Shown piece by piece: positions 35,601-44,000 of a stretch of 64,000 nucleotides of DNA (position 1 is the stretch's first letter; every line of letters starts with the position of its first letter). The notes under the pieces were generated by a model. That model searched no databases. It saw only the letters and a program-made list of their open reading frames with translations, and had not been told where the DNA came from. The translations under genes were made by a program, and so were the position numbers. Source of the DNA: Macrosoma leucophasiata (taxonomy: Eukaryota > Arthropoda > Insecta > Lepidoptera > Hedylidae); contig JAWQUS010000007.1 in assembly GCA_036365455.1 (NCBI GenBank), positions 17,934,001 to 17,998,000 on the forward strand. The letters are read 5' to 3'.

Positions 35601-36603
35601 TTTTACCTCTTATATTCATTTTCTCCTTCCCTTCATAGATTTGTTAACTTCCTTTTTCGTTTTTCTCTTCAACCCATCGCTGTTGCTGCACCATGCTCTA
35701 GATAGTCTCTCAAATTAGTTATATGTAATGGTTTCTTTGTTCTTGTACACCCTACTATTCTTTCTTTCTATTCGTTTTCCTTATTTATTTAGGTTGTCTG
35801 GAAGAAATTGCTCTTTTAGCAATAAGACCGCCATTTGTACTGTGCTTCTTTTGTCTTACTACTATGTATTTTACTTGGTGTACAATAAAGAGTAATGTTG
35901 TTGTTGTTGCTGTCTGGGCTATATCGTCAACCCAACGTTTATTAGGTCTGCCAACCTTCCTATTTCTTATGGACCTTTCCAGGGGGTATACATAACACAA
36001 CATAACATAATTTGAATTTTATCATTCATTTTGATAGATGTTTTGTAATTGTAACATAAACAGTTAAAAGAAATGTTTATGATCCATAAGTTATTAAAAT
36101 ATCCAATTGATCGATACTATTATTTTTTAAATATCATGTATGAAAAATTTAATAAATTGAGTACATTATGCATATAAAATGGAATCTTACCTGGTCTCTT
36201 GTGTCCATACCCAGTCTGCAGCCAAATGGATTCGAACTAATGCCACACCAAGCACCATCTGACCACATCTGAGCATGCAACCCCACCCTTTGTCTGATGT
36301 CAGACCTTCGTCCCCAATAGGAACAAAACCTTTTCTATAAGTACACCAAATTATAGAACTTATATCACGTCTTATACGATCTAAATCTGTGAATATAATG
36401 GATATATCATTAGTTGTGTGAGTGTGGAGACACAAGTTAATTTCTGGACAGATTTAATGATGGGATGCAATAAAAATTATACCTTGTATTGCGCTGTATT
36501 TTCTACCCAATACCCAGACGTAATCCTTTGTTTTAGGAATATCTTCCGGCTCGACATTATTGCCGTCGGCCGTTAAGTAACACATATCAAACATGGCATC
36601 CAT
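17620..36603 (-). CDS. Atg4: ATG4 cysteine protease (autophagy), nine exons
   Basis: Exons in order: 36603-36483, 36386-36191, 26040-25894, 24880-24801, 23910-23762, 21982-21848, 21284-21186, 20661-20496, 17678-17620. All joins are GT/AG and keep frame, giving 383 residues. ATG4 trims ATG8/LC3 precursors to expose the C-terminal glycine and later cuts ATG8 from lipid, in the cytosol and at autophagosomes. Evidence: [11 protein letters not shown] with catalytic Cys77, the [13 protein letters not shown] and ALDNTVV blocks, [16 protein letters not shown], and YLDPHTTQ with Asp265 and His267 completing the triad. The C-terminus [10 protein letters not shown] ends in an acidic FEIL LC3-interaction motif, as in ATG4B. 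Length fits insect and vertebrate ATG4 (about 390). Start ATG 36603 is followed by MDAMFDM, and no better upstream in-frame ATG is seen. Intron 2 is about 10 kb and filled with retroelements; intron 8 holds a mariner copy. A and B type were not separated. Confidence 0.95.
18561..18640 (-). repeat. SINE-like family A, internally deleted
   Basis: The tail (TTATGTAATGGAAGTGGCAA to GATGACTGCAG) joins directly to the head motif CTCTACCACCAGTA, so about 200 bp of the middle is missing. In ATG4 intron 8. Confidence 0.65.
18669..19921 (+). mobile_element. Mariner transposon copy 1
   Basis: Inverted ends GGTTGGGGAAAAAGT and ACTTTTTCCCCAACC; TA precedes the left end, and TTA follows the right end. It holds a disrupted transposase (see 18848-19857). 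In ATG4 intron 8, opposite to ATG4 transcription. About 1250 bp, the usual size for mariner. Confidence 0.92.
18848..19857 (+). pseudogene. Mariner transposase, disrupted
   Basis: The N-terminal part starting [10 protein letters not shown] shows the helix-turn-helix region ([16 protein letters not shown]). The C-terminal part, from 19276, carries [15 protein letters not shown] and [10 protein letters not shown], the D,D34D catalytic layout (34 residues between the second and third Asp). The frame is broken by small deletions near 19035 relative to copy 2 and by a shift at an A-run near 19170, so an active enzyme is unlikely. Confidence 0.9.
20136..20345 (+). repeat. Interspersed repeat with GACAGACAGACA tract
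   Basis: Contains ACTAGCTGTGCCCGCGACTT, AATCGGTCCAGCCGAGATGA and AAACAGACAGACAGACAGAC, a form common in moth and butterfly genomes and related in layout to family E. Confidence 0.45.
22075..22310 (-). repeat. Interspersed repeat remnant ending in a family A-like tail
   Basis: A GC-rich block (CACTCGGGGCCAGTGCCCAG) is followed by GTTTGCCATCTTCGTTACAT and an A-run that resembles the family A tail. Too diverged to classify; in ATG4 intron 5. Confidence 0.35.
22400..23225 (+). pseudogene. RTE-type LINE reverse transcriptase remnant
   Basis: The frame contains [12 protein letters not shown] (the RT catalytic FADD box), [42 protein letters not shown] and [11 protein letters not shown]. After a stop at 22997 it continues in other frames as [15 protein letters not shown] and the RGRP..RWT-like end. 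This order is typical of RTE-clade elements. The endonuclease and N-terminal RT are missing (5' truncated). In ATG4 intron 5. Confidence 0.85.
22480..22532. other. 22-bp perfect inverted repeat at the RTE start
   Basis: Arms 22480-22501 and 22511-22532 are exact reverse complements around 9 bases. The right arm encodes FADDIV of the LINE; the reverse of the left arm encodes the same. Confidence 0.8.
23960..24015 (+). repeat. LINE 3'-end fragment
   Basis: CGTGCCCAGCAGTGGGACGT is typical of the 3' ends of lepidopteran RTE-like LINEs. Very short; in ATG4 intron 4. Confidence 0.45.
24206..24486 (-). mobile_element. SINE-like family A, full length
   Basis: The best full copy, about 280 bp. On the minus strand it runs from TACTGGTGGTAGAGCTCCAG through CACCGCTTTACCTAATATAC to TGTTTGCCACTACCATTACA and an A-run. 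The head has a GAGCTC...GAGCTC palindrome but no clear A/B box pair, so its RNA ancestor is unknown. In ATG4 intron 4. Confidence 0.8.
25093..25402 (+). mobile_element. tRNA-derived SINE (family B), full length
   Basis: A box TAGCCTAGTGGTAGCAGG and B box GGTTCGATTCCCGGG head a body of about 230 bp ending TATAGGCGTGAAATTACG and a T-rich run. In ATG4 intron 3. Confidence 0.8.
25586..25840 (+). repeat. Family F interspersed repeat
   Basis: Shares ATAATCGCCATGCTTGGCAT, ACTGCTGCCCATCTTGCGT and GACTGCCATTTTTCGGTT with copies at 39868-40060 and 43105-43320. It lies just upstream of ATG4 exon 3, in intron 3. Confidence 0.55.
26838..26905 (+). repeat. Family D repeat, 5' piece
   Basis: Begins TTTTTAGGGTTCCGTAGTTA and AACAAGGAACCC, as in the copy at 47740. 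Confidence 0.5.
26905..27650 (+). pseudogene. Jockey-like LINE, C-terminal RT remnant
   Basis: The open frame at 27055-27615 reads [49 protein letters not shown] and [15 protein letters not shown]. This is the conserved C-terminal part of Jockey/CR1-type RTs. Just upstream, another frame gives [14 protein letters not shown], the matching block before it, so there is a frame break near 27050. In ATG4 intron 2. Confidence 0.75.
27693..27972 (-). mobile_element. SINE-like family A, full length
   Basis: Minus-strand copy with the same head (ACTGGTGGTAGAGCTCTAGT), middle and tail as the copy at 24206. In ATG4 intron 2. Confidence 0.8.
28196..28770 (+). repeat. Family D repeat
   Basis: Shares GTCTGTCTGTCCGACCGTCC, ACGCCGACAAAGTGGTAGAA, CAAATATCATTTTTCGATTT and GGAAAACTATCACACTTA with 47740-48290. 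The Gypsy element abuts its right side, suggesting insertion into it. Confidence 0.6.
28774..29190 (-). repeat. Gypsy long terminal repeat, 3' copy
   Basis: Identical to 32744-33160 in my line-by-line comparison. It reads TGACGGCGCCGCGCCCG at the minus-strand start and contains AATAAA (reverse strand of about 28832-28840). The true LTR may extend right to about 29277, where TGTCAGGATGATCG would make a typical LTR start; in that case the 5' copy is truncated. Confidence 0.8.
29425..29700. repeat. 32-bp minisatellite inside the Gypsy element
   Basis: The core at about 29530-29685 has four or five copies of a unit starting GTCCCTGTAGCATATTTTGC and ending TAGACTAGACGA. Degenerate units extend left to about 29425. 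It lies between the integrase frame and the 3' LTR. Confidence 0.85.
29748..31786 (-). pseudogene. Gypsy pol remnant: protease and integrase, RT missing
   Basis: The first frame (31786-30803) carries an aspartic protease segment with [10 protein letters not shown] and GRDILEQG. It then jumps near 31400 to the last part of RNase H, readable in another frame as [20 protein letters not shown]. Next comes the integrase zinc-binding region ([11 protein letters not shown]...C..C). The integrase core is split over two further frames (30846-30592 and 30704-29748) and shows Asp in IDFTGKL, Asp in IADRG and Glu in [10 protein letters not shown]-terminal [19 protein letters not shown] block precedes an acidic, Ser-rich tail. 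Frame breaks occur near 30840 and 30600. The join at about 31400 removes RT. Confidence 0.88.
31743..32783 (-). CDS. Gypsy Gag-like protein, intact frame
   Basis: 346 residues, open throughout. Gag proteins form the particle that packages element RNA. The C-terminal part has two CCHC zinc knuckles, C-x2-C-x4-H-x4-C at about 250-263 ([14 protein letters not shown]) and 301-314 ([14 protein letters not shown]), which bind nucleic acid. The N-terminal half is helical with no other clear motif. Both candidate start codons (Met1 at 32783 and Met7 at 32765) fall inside the right-hand terminal repeat. The end overlaps the protease frame by 44 bp, as expected for programmed frameshifting, though this is unproven. 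Intact while pol is broken. Confidence 0.82.
   Translation of the reverse strand: MLLFWTMSAPAPISEVSDPPPLETSNTTSSTMDHMVQLSSGLEAIFQRIANNMTARQPSQTTPLRMVCFDPDEKDADIVSWCTLSELIVKEKRLEGIELILALTHSLKGRAAMCLTKIDPDNISWSAIKESLLSTFDKPMTMQDYFDEVIKFQVNDKESPAEAGIRLWMLIQKIPEVNMSERAITGFAVSILSQCDVRIRRELNSIIINDKNQLFRILRGFTLKRRNEELISSESDAKHFRATQTFWGNCNVCGRSGHRGSECRNKHKINFKNFAASLNQDLQRSLPSQGGVSNGRPPVVCYVCGDPTHLVSACPKRYKRKEDTALGSGASRLVNACSKAWCVTDK
32744..33160 (-). repeat. Gypsy long terminal repeat, 5' copy
   Basis: Identical to the 28774-29190 copy. Its inner end contains the gag start codon. No primer-binding site starting with TGG directly follows it. Confidence 0.8.
33537..35905 (+). pseudogene. CR1/Jockey-group LINE with endonuclease and RT, degraded
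   Basis: Starting [14 protein letters not shown] and [10 protein letters not shown] it enters the APE endonuclease domain. An open frame from 33921 continues with DFNTCLS, then [23 protein letters not shown], and the RT blocks [26 protein letters not shown] and [16 protein letters not shown]. After a frameshift near 35120 it continues as [13 protein letters not shown] (the RT YVDD box), then [13 protein letters not shown] and [15 protein letters not shown] to a stop at 35593. The 3' end is TGTACAATAAAGAGTAATG followed by short TTG repeats. Internal sequence is missing between the endonuclease and RT parts. In ATG4 intron 2. Confidence 0.88.
35905..36010 (-). pseudogene. LINE C-terminal scrap
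   Basis: The minus strand gives [20 protein letters not shown], the GRP..RW.DDI end of an RTE-like LINE. About 30 codons. Confidence 0.5.
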
Positions 36604-36979
36604 ATTCTATCATAATTTCCGACGTCCCTCTGCAGAAAATATTGTAGAATTAAGGTGATTTTATGATAGCAACAGGCACAATAATGGAAGAAACAAGTCA
36701 CGCTTTATTGAATGAGTAGGTATTGTTGTTTTGTAAACATGTCAATCATAACGTCACTTAAAAATAAAATATTTATCTAATTAAATTAGCAAACATATAA
36801 ATACCACTTAATGCAATTATTTCAGATTTATAGTATTAGGACACAAATAAAAAACCGCTCGCAAATGTGATTATGAATAAAAAATGCAAAATGCAAACTT
36901 TATCAAACGATTGATTGAACAAAACGTTTGACGTTTGCTGTTTTTTTAAGTTGTCAATGTCAATTAAAATGTCGTTAAA

Positions 36980-37367
36980 TATTTTTTTTTTATTATGGCA
37001 TGGCTGTTACGCTTATTACCAGTGTCAAGTAGCTTAAAAGTTAGGATATTAAAGTCATCAAGTTTAATATGAAAGTATCAATTATATAAGTTATCAAATA
37101 TAATATGTCAGTCAAGTGAGTTACAGTCAAGTTATTCGAGTAAAGCGATGGCTACTTTACCAGAACATCTACAATGAAGTTTTGGAGCCAACCCGTCAAA
37201 GGTCATGTTTTCGCACTTTTATTTTATTTCACTATACACTAGTACTGTAATAAACCGATATCAAACAAAATGCCACCAAATTTTATTCAATATTACTTAA
37301 AAATACACCAAGATAATGAAATAAAATAAGAGCACCATACGCCTATTTCAAGGTTCCCGCCAAAAAA
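36980..37367 (-). mobile_element. Poly-A retroposon family C, copy 1
   Basis: On the minus strand it begins TTTTTTGGCGGGAACCTTGA and ends GCCATAATA plus an A-run (T-run at 36980-36990 on plus). It is the same family as 55540-55965. It lies about 380 bp upstream of the ATG4 start codon. Confidence 0.7.
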
Positions 37368-37377
37368 TCATCTTTTC

Positions 37378-37767
37378 TTTTTTTTAAATTATTTTATGGC
37401 ATCGCTATTACCTATATTGCCAGTGTCAAGTAAAACGATATTTCGTATTTATTTATGCAGCGTAAAGGTTAGTATCATATAGACAGTCAAGTACTTATTA
37501 TGTATATCAGTCAAGTAAGTTACAGTCAAGTTATTCGAGTAAAGCGATGGCTACTTTACCAGAACATTTACAATGAAGTTTTGGAGACAACCTGAAAGGT
37601 CGTATCTTCGCATTTTTATTCTATTTCACTATACACGGGTACTGTAATAAACCTATATCAAACAAAATGCCACCAACTTTATTCATATATAACTTAAAAT
37701 TAAACCAAGAAAATGAAATAAATTAAGAGCACCATACGCCTCTTTCAAGGTTCCCGCCAAAAAACTC
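37378..37767 (-). mobile_element. Poly-A retroposon family C, copy 2
   Basis: Adjacent, same orientation as copy 1 and about 80-90% similar by eye (GCGATGGCTACTTTACCAGA in both). The pair may be a tandem or a repeated insertion into an A-run. Confidence 0.7.
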
Positions 37768-37810
37768 CAATACGTATTCTCTGATGTCATCTCAATTTGA
37801 AATCAGCCAT

Positions 37811-38270
37811 CGGCTTCGTTTCACTTAACGACCGCAACAATTTTGTAGCAGAGAGGCCAGGCGTCCTCTTCCAGTCGCGAACAGTGACGTCATCTATTCG
37901 GACGTCGAACGATCGCTCGCGACGACCACGGGCCACGGGCCTTACTAATCGACCGCAATGACCGCTGAAATTGCCGGTCCACTAACGTAAAAAGGCCGGG
38001 GGCGTTGTCGGCGAATCTTATAAGTGGAACGCACATCTTGGGCGGTGAGCGCTGTCCATTTCCTTTAGGGCGGCATTATGACATCTTTCTTTTCTCGAGT
38101 TTTAGTGTTGGGTTTCAATAGCTCACTCTCACCGACCAATATTTTACAATGGGCGATGTTCGACGGACACGAATATCGAAGGTAGGTAGAACGAAGTAGT
38201 ATTAGAAATCTATGGGTGGAACGATATGGAGGACGTAACAATCGTTGCGGTCGTTTAGTGTAACGTACCC
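37811..38270. mobile_element. MITE-like element, about 460 bp
   Basis: The left TTCACTTAACGACCGCAACA and the reversed right TACACTAAACGACCGCAACG are inverted. The GC-rich centre (GTGACGTCATCTATTCGG, CCACGGGCCACGGGCC) has no credible ORF. Confidence 0.6.
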
Positions 38271-38504
38271 AAAGTAATTTAGTAGTAGTTATTTATAAAA
38301 GTAAAATAAAATAAAAAAAAAAACTAAAGAAAAACAAAAAAACAAAAACATGTGAACAGTCAGTTGTCAACAATCACCTTATTACCTTTTAAAGCAAGCA
38401 ATAGTATCGTAAAATGTTCAACTATCGATAGTATTGATTGATATTGTTTCTAACAATACTATCGATACTATTGATCACTAACAATAGAATTGCTTATTTT
38501 TATC

Positions 38505-39561
38505 AGGGCTCCCGCCCACGTCCTACTTTTTGTAGGACAGATAATCGGTCCAATTTTGTGACCGACTCAACGCCCACGTCCGTTTTTTTTGTCGGTGGAG
38601 CAGCACGTCGTAGACAGAGAGCTGAGAGAATCTCATGAGTATATGGAGGAAAGTGGATTTACAGAGGAAGGTTTGTCATTGGCTTTTGAGGAACAGAAGT
38701 GAAAAAAGAAAGTTCTGGGTTGATCCAATAATCTCTCAGAGATTATTTAATGTTCGTCATGCTGATATAGGATGTGAGACTTTGACCAGACAAGTTTTTT
38801 AATTAATATTATAGATTGTCAATTATTATTAATAAATTTTATGAACAATGACACGTCCTTCTAGTAGGGGAGACGAATCTAGGTCGACCTTCACCTATCT
38901 GTTCACCAAATGAAACATTGTATGTATCCATTTTTAAGCACGTTTTTTTTTTGTATTTGTTAACCAACCAAATGTATTTGAAACCAAAAGTTTTAAAGAT
39001 ATAAAATAGGTGTTTGAGGTTTATTGGTAACAGATCGGTGCAGTCACTTATATTTACTTACCTGTTTACACCTCCTTGCCAGGTACCTAGTCATGACGAG
39101 ACCTAGACATGATCTAAGATAAATACTTAGGCAATACCTTACAGACGTATTTTATATGTTTTAAATTTTTAGTTTCAAAACATTTAATTGGTTCACAAAT
39201 GGGTGAAAGTTGCTAATATTTTTTTTTTTAAATAATCATACCTATTTTACGTAATTCTATTCCAAGTACATGTATGAAATTTGTATAAAAAATAGTTAAT
39301 TCGGTAAACAAATAGATGAAGGTCGACCTAGGTTCTGCTCTTAGACTATTCCGTGTCATTGTCGGTGAGTCGGTGAGTAGTGTGCGTTGACGCATACATT
39401 TCCGAACGTTCCAATTTTCACCGATTATCGGTCGGGATGCACCGATTTTATTTTTCACCGACTTTTTGTAGGACGTGGGCGTTGCACTATGGCTATCAGT
39501 ACGTTCAATTTTCCTCCTACAAAAAATCGGTCACCAACTATCGGACGTGGGCGGGAGCCCT
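38505..39561. mobile_element. DNA transposon without transposase, AGGGCTCCCGCC ends, 1057 bp
   Basis: The terminal 19 bases AGGGCTCCCGCCCACGTCC are exactly inverted. The subterminal regions share ACCGACT and GGTCGGTGA-like repeats. No open frame longer than about 75 codons. It lies between two blocks of ATCGATAGTATCG-rich sequence and may be nested in an element of the 47514 type. Confidence 0.7.
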
Positions 39562-39704
39562 CAATCGATACTAAGTATCGATAGTATCGTCGAGGGTTGA
39601 TAGTTTCAATAGTCCTATCGATAGGGTGACTATTTTCGAGGTCACGATAGATCACAATACTACTACTATCGATAGACTATTACTATTGCAAGTATTGCAA
39701 CAAC
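39562..39704 (-). mobile_element. ATCGATAG-rich MITE, interrupted copy
   Basis: Shares, on the minus strand, GTTGTTGCAATACTTG, AGTAATAGTCTATCGATAGT and GATCTATCGTGACCTCGA with 47514-47658. Its other end is cut by the AGGGCTCCCGCC element. Confidence 0.6.
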
Positions 39705-39867
39705 ACTGTAACTCATGGTAACTCAATTGAAGGGCGACGGTCACCCGACTAGCACATCTTGCACGCTTACTAATTTAATAAGGCACCTTGCTAGATTGTA
39801 TAAAATGGAAAGAAAAATTTGACGTCAGACAGGAATCGAACCTTTTTTTTATACTTTACATAGTTGT

Positions 39868-40060
39868 GATCATCATATCAGCCGTAAGATGTCCACTGCT
39901 GGACCAAAGCCTCCCAATAAGGAGGATATGTCATAATCGCCATGCTTGGCATGCGGATTGGCCATCGCCCATCCTGCGTTATTGCACTTACTACCGCCCC
40001 ATTGGAATGGTTTGACCGACATTGTTCGGTTAACGCATAGTTGGGATATTGGCAACTAAT
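39868..40060 (+). repeat. Family F interspersed repeat
   Basis: TAATCGCCATGCTTGGCATG, GCCCATCCTGCGTTATTGC and GACCGACATTGTTCGGTTAA match 25586-25840 and 43105-43320. Confidence 0.55.
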
Positions 40061-40127
40061 TGAAGTCCTTTGTCTTGAAAAATAATCTGCGTGATTGTAC
40101 TTTGTCATGAATTCGGTTAAAATGTAA

Positions 40128-40247
40128 ACGTGTGTCCAGTTGACGAAAATATTAATAATTATGGTATTTTATTTAAGTATCACTATGTGGACACACGACG
40201 AAATAACAAGCCATAATAATTTCGAGTTTCACCAACTGGACACACGT
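40128..40247. mobile_element. Short MITE, 120 bp
   Basis: Ends ACGTGTGTCCAGTTG and its exact inverse CAACTGGACACACGT, with AAATA-rich centre. No coding. Confidence 0.7.
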
Positions 40248-40259
40248 GTTGCCGGTCCT

Positions 40260-41017
40260 TTGTGTCGAGTTGACGAATTACCATAGAAACTACTTATAAA
40301 ACATTCAAAACGGCACACTCACACAAACATGCGCATCGACACTCGAGTAGAGAGTTTCCAGTATAGATAATGTACTCTTTGGTAGCGAGTGACTCGGAGC
40401 TGCAGCACCGCGAGAAGCGCTTAGGTGCCTCGTTGATGCGCATGTGTGTGTGATTGCGCCCCGTTTCAACGTTTTGTACGTAGAAAAGAAAGCTTTACAG
40501 ATCTTTTCAAAACGTCAAGAAATCATAAAAATTACCTATAGTGAATAACCATTACATATAGTAAAAGCAAAAACATATATAAACATATTTAATAGTAAAT
40601 TAGAATTTAAACTAGATACATAGTTAAAACATAATAATCACAAAATTTTCAATTCCTTCAATGATGATAGGAAAAACTTATTCTATACTGTTCATATTTG
40701 TACTGGATTTAGGGCACTGTAGACTGGAGAGTGTAATAAGCGGCAACCCGGCGCAAGGCCACGCTCATTCAGAGTCCGGTAGAAAGAATCCCTGAATACC
40801 GTGACGTGTAATAAGTCCTATTTGCCGTCTTCATCCATACAACATGATCTCATGAGGGTTGTCAAGTTTTTGGTTTTTATTTACTTTGTAACATGTCAGT
40901 TTACGTTAATATCAGTTTTTATAAATAATAAAAGAGAAAACGACGCAAAATTGTTTAATTAATTAAAAACATAAATTAATAATACTTGTAAGTACGTTCA
41001 GGCAGTCATAAATAAAA
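40260..41017. other. Intergenic DNA between ATG4 and THEM6
   Basis: No gene seen. Both neighbouring genes are on the minus strand, so this holds the distal ATG4 upstream region and the THEM6 3' flank. Confidence 0.35.
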
Positions 41018-41023
41018 TTTATT
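41018..41023 (-). promoter_or_regulatory. AATAAA overlapping the THEM6 stop codon
   Basis: The minus strand reads GATTAATAAATTT: the TAA stop (41024-41022) shares its last two bases with AATAAA (41023-41018). If used, the 3' UTR would be only 10-30 bases long; a downstream signal may be used instead. Confidence 0.45.
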
Positions 41024-44000
41024 AATCCTTCTTCCGTAGTCTGGAACTAGAGATTTCAATAGCTTGAAGCCAGTGGGTGATTTCTGGAGGACACTCTGGT
41101 TTCTGTTCTGCTCCAGGAATATTCTTGAGCAGGGTAGGGACATCGATATTGATAAGGTTTTGTCTGGACAACATTATTGCACGAACAAAACCATCGCTTA
41201 GAGTGATGAACTTCTGTTCTATAAATAGTGTCTTAGCTTCCCAATACACCAACTGAAATTGATATAAAACAATATTTAATATTAAACAACAAAAGATACC
41301 AATGTATCAACAATTCAATATTGCACGTAAGACACCTCCTCCCGTCGTGCGTCGGAGCTGACACACACACTTTTTTTTATTCAAGCGGGCCTCACTACAT
41401 TTTTTTTAATTATAAGAAGTGGCAAAGAAGCATACAGTTCACATTGATGGTAAGAAATACTAGAGCCTAGAAACATCTACATGAGACTGTAGGTTTCAAT
41501 GTAGATGCGTGCTCTGTGTCAGAAATTACAGGGCCGTACATTACAACCTGACCGGAACACGATAGTGCTGAACATTTACCAACTAACCATTTAGCGGCAA
41601 CTAAATTAAGTAATGCGGACGGAGCTCGCAGGCGTAAGCACCAGTAGTTTTTTTCACCATTGTGAACGAATAATGCATTTGAATTAAATTTTGTTTCACG
41701 CAATCTAATTTTTTGCCCTATTCTAAGTAAGACGTTTAAGATGATTGAGATGGTGTCATTTATCATAATTATTTGCATGAAATGCTTAAGGTACATAACT
41801 AAAGTATTTAATGTCTACTATGGTAATAATGGTAATTGGTACTATGAGTAATATATAAAAAAATAGGTATCGGTCTAAATAACTTTCCAATTACCGCATT
41901 GTAACAATTATTCGGAAGATGTAATGGGTACAGTAAGTTATCCATAAAACATAGATATAGGTAATAATATGTTTTATATTATAATATAATACAGCAGACT
42001 TTTTTGTATATCGTCAGACGTAGTATTATTACATATTCTTTGGTATCGAATTTTCGAGGCGACTAGATTTTTTTACGACATTTATTATACCAATTTACCC
42101 AAAACTTAAACAAATTAGATAAGAGAGAATTTAGAAACAAAAAAAAATGGTAAGATCTAATTTAACTTCGGACAGGAATCGAATCTGCGAAACAGGTCCA
42201 GTCACTACGTGTGAAATTGCGAAAAATAAAAAAATAACGAATTATATACGCAAACCCTCCTCATAAATCACTATCTTTTGATGAAAACTGCGTGAAATCA
42301 TAATCCCTTCCCTCCTTGTAGAATACAGCACCCTAGTAGAAACTGGAGTAACTAAGTAAATACAATATAAATAAAATAATACCTTTGTTTCTATTTTATA
42401 AGCGGTGAAAATGGGTATACTTCGCCTATAGCGAATGCAAGTGGCACCTTGCAGCGCATGCGCATTGGCTGCTTGCATAGTAGAATAAATTCCGGTCCTG
42501 TCGTAGAAATGGACCCTTGCGAAATCCAACTCGCGAATATACCGAGCATTGTTCATGTGCTTGAGGAATATGTCGACATCCTGAGTTGTGCAAAAACCTA
42601 AAATCAACATCAACACAAATAAAACAAAATTTTTTTTTGAAGAATAAGAGTTCGGTTTCTGACTGATTCTGTAGTGAATTGTCTTGATAATTATCACAAA
42701 GTCCAAAGTTTTAGCGTGCTTGTAGTAATAAAATATCGTTTATTGCTGTAGCCAAAATATTACAAAAACAATACGCGTTGCTGTGATCCTCTTTTAAGCA
42801 AACATGATTACTTGTCCCAGAGGATCTCGCTCTTCCACGAATCATTACAAAATGGTTACAGGTTGTGTTCTCACTCGTCAGTCTTGTACTTATAAATCAA
42901 AATAGGTATAATATTACCACTAGACTTGAGCGTGATTTCACGTCACTAGATACATTAACCTGTGACGCGCTTCTAGTTTCGAGTCAAATGAAATATGGTG
43001 ATTTTTGTAAATGTGTTGATCGGACGAGCTCGGTATAGCGCTACATGTTATGTTACATTTCTTTCGCATCGCGTTTACAGACCGGCCGAGCGGAAGAGGA
43101 AGAGATGGCAGATCGAAAATTCCACTTGGCAGGCGGATTGGCGATCGCAGTGACGGTAGTTTTATCGCGGGACGCTGCTGCCCATCCCACGTTGTTATAT
43201 TATTTACTACCGTCCTATTGCAATAGTTTGACCGCCATTGTTCGGTTGACTGATTGCACTTTCGAAAGAATTCTCTTACAGTAGAAGAAAATTCTTAAGC
43301 TAGATGCGGTGGGGTCGTCACGTCCCGACGCCAATTTCTTTGCGTAGAAGTTTTAAATTTTTCAATAAATACATATAATTGTATAATTAGTGGATTGTGT
43401 AAGTCTAAATAAACTGTAAATATTAATCTTTGCAATCAAATTAACTTTTAAGTACGCCTGCATTAGTATTTACAATTTTATTAAAATCATAGTTTCATAG
43501 TAAACACTAATCAATCATAAATATTAGGTTGGGGAAAAGTTTCTTCGCATTTTTTAAGATAATTCAAAACATTTTTTAATATAGTTTATTTAAATTTAAC
43601 TAAAGTATGTATGTACCATTTTGTTCGATAACCTTTTGCCATCTTGTAGGTAGGGACATGATCCCATTGCTATAAAAATTTTGGGACTTCTCATCAAAAT
43701 ACCGCGACAAGTGGATTTGGCAGTCCTCTCGTGATGTTAACCTAACATTGCATAAAGATTTCTGAAGAGACCGAAACAGGTGGAAATCTGAAGGTGTAAG
43801 GTGAGGACTGTACGGCGGATGCATTAACAACTCCCAGCCAAACTCTCTTAATTTTTGCTGAGTGGCTATAGATGTGTGAGGTCTAGCGTTATCATGATGA
43901 AACATCACACCCCTTCTGTTGATCAATTCCGGCCGCTTTCTCTCAACTTCTTGCTTTAATCTCATCAGTTGTTCGCAGTAGAGTTCACAATCGATAGTCC

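Noticed and set aside
42242..42382. Continuation of the THEM6 exon 2 frame to the left
   Set aside because: A donor GTATTA at 42382 and the family length require splicing to 41252; the read-through part is unlike THEM6.
43045..43284. 79-residue frame with an apparent hydrophobic segment
   Set aside because: Overlaps a family F repeat shared with two other loci.
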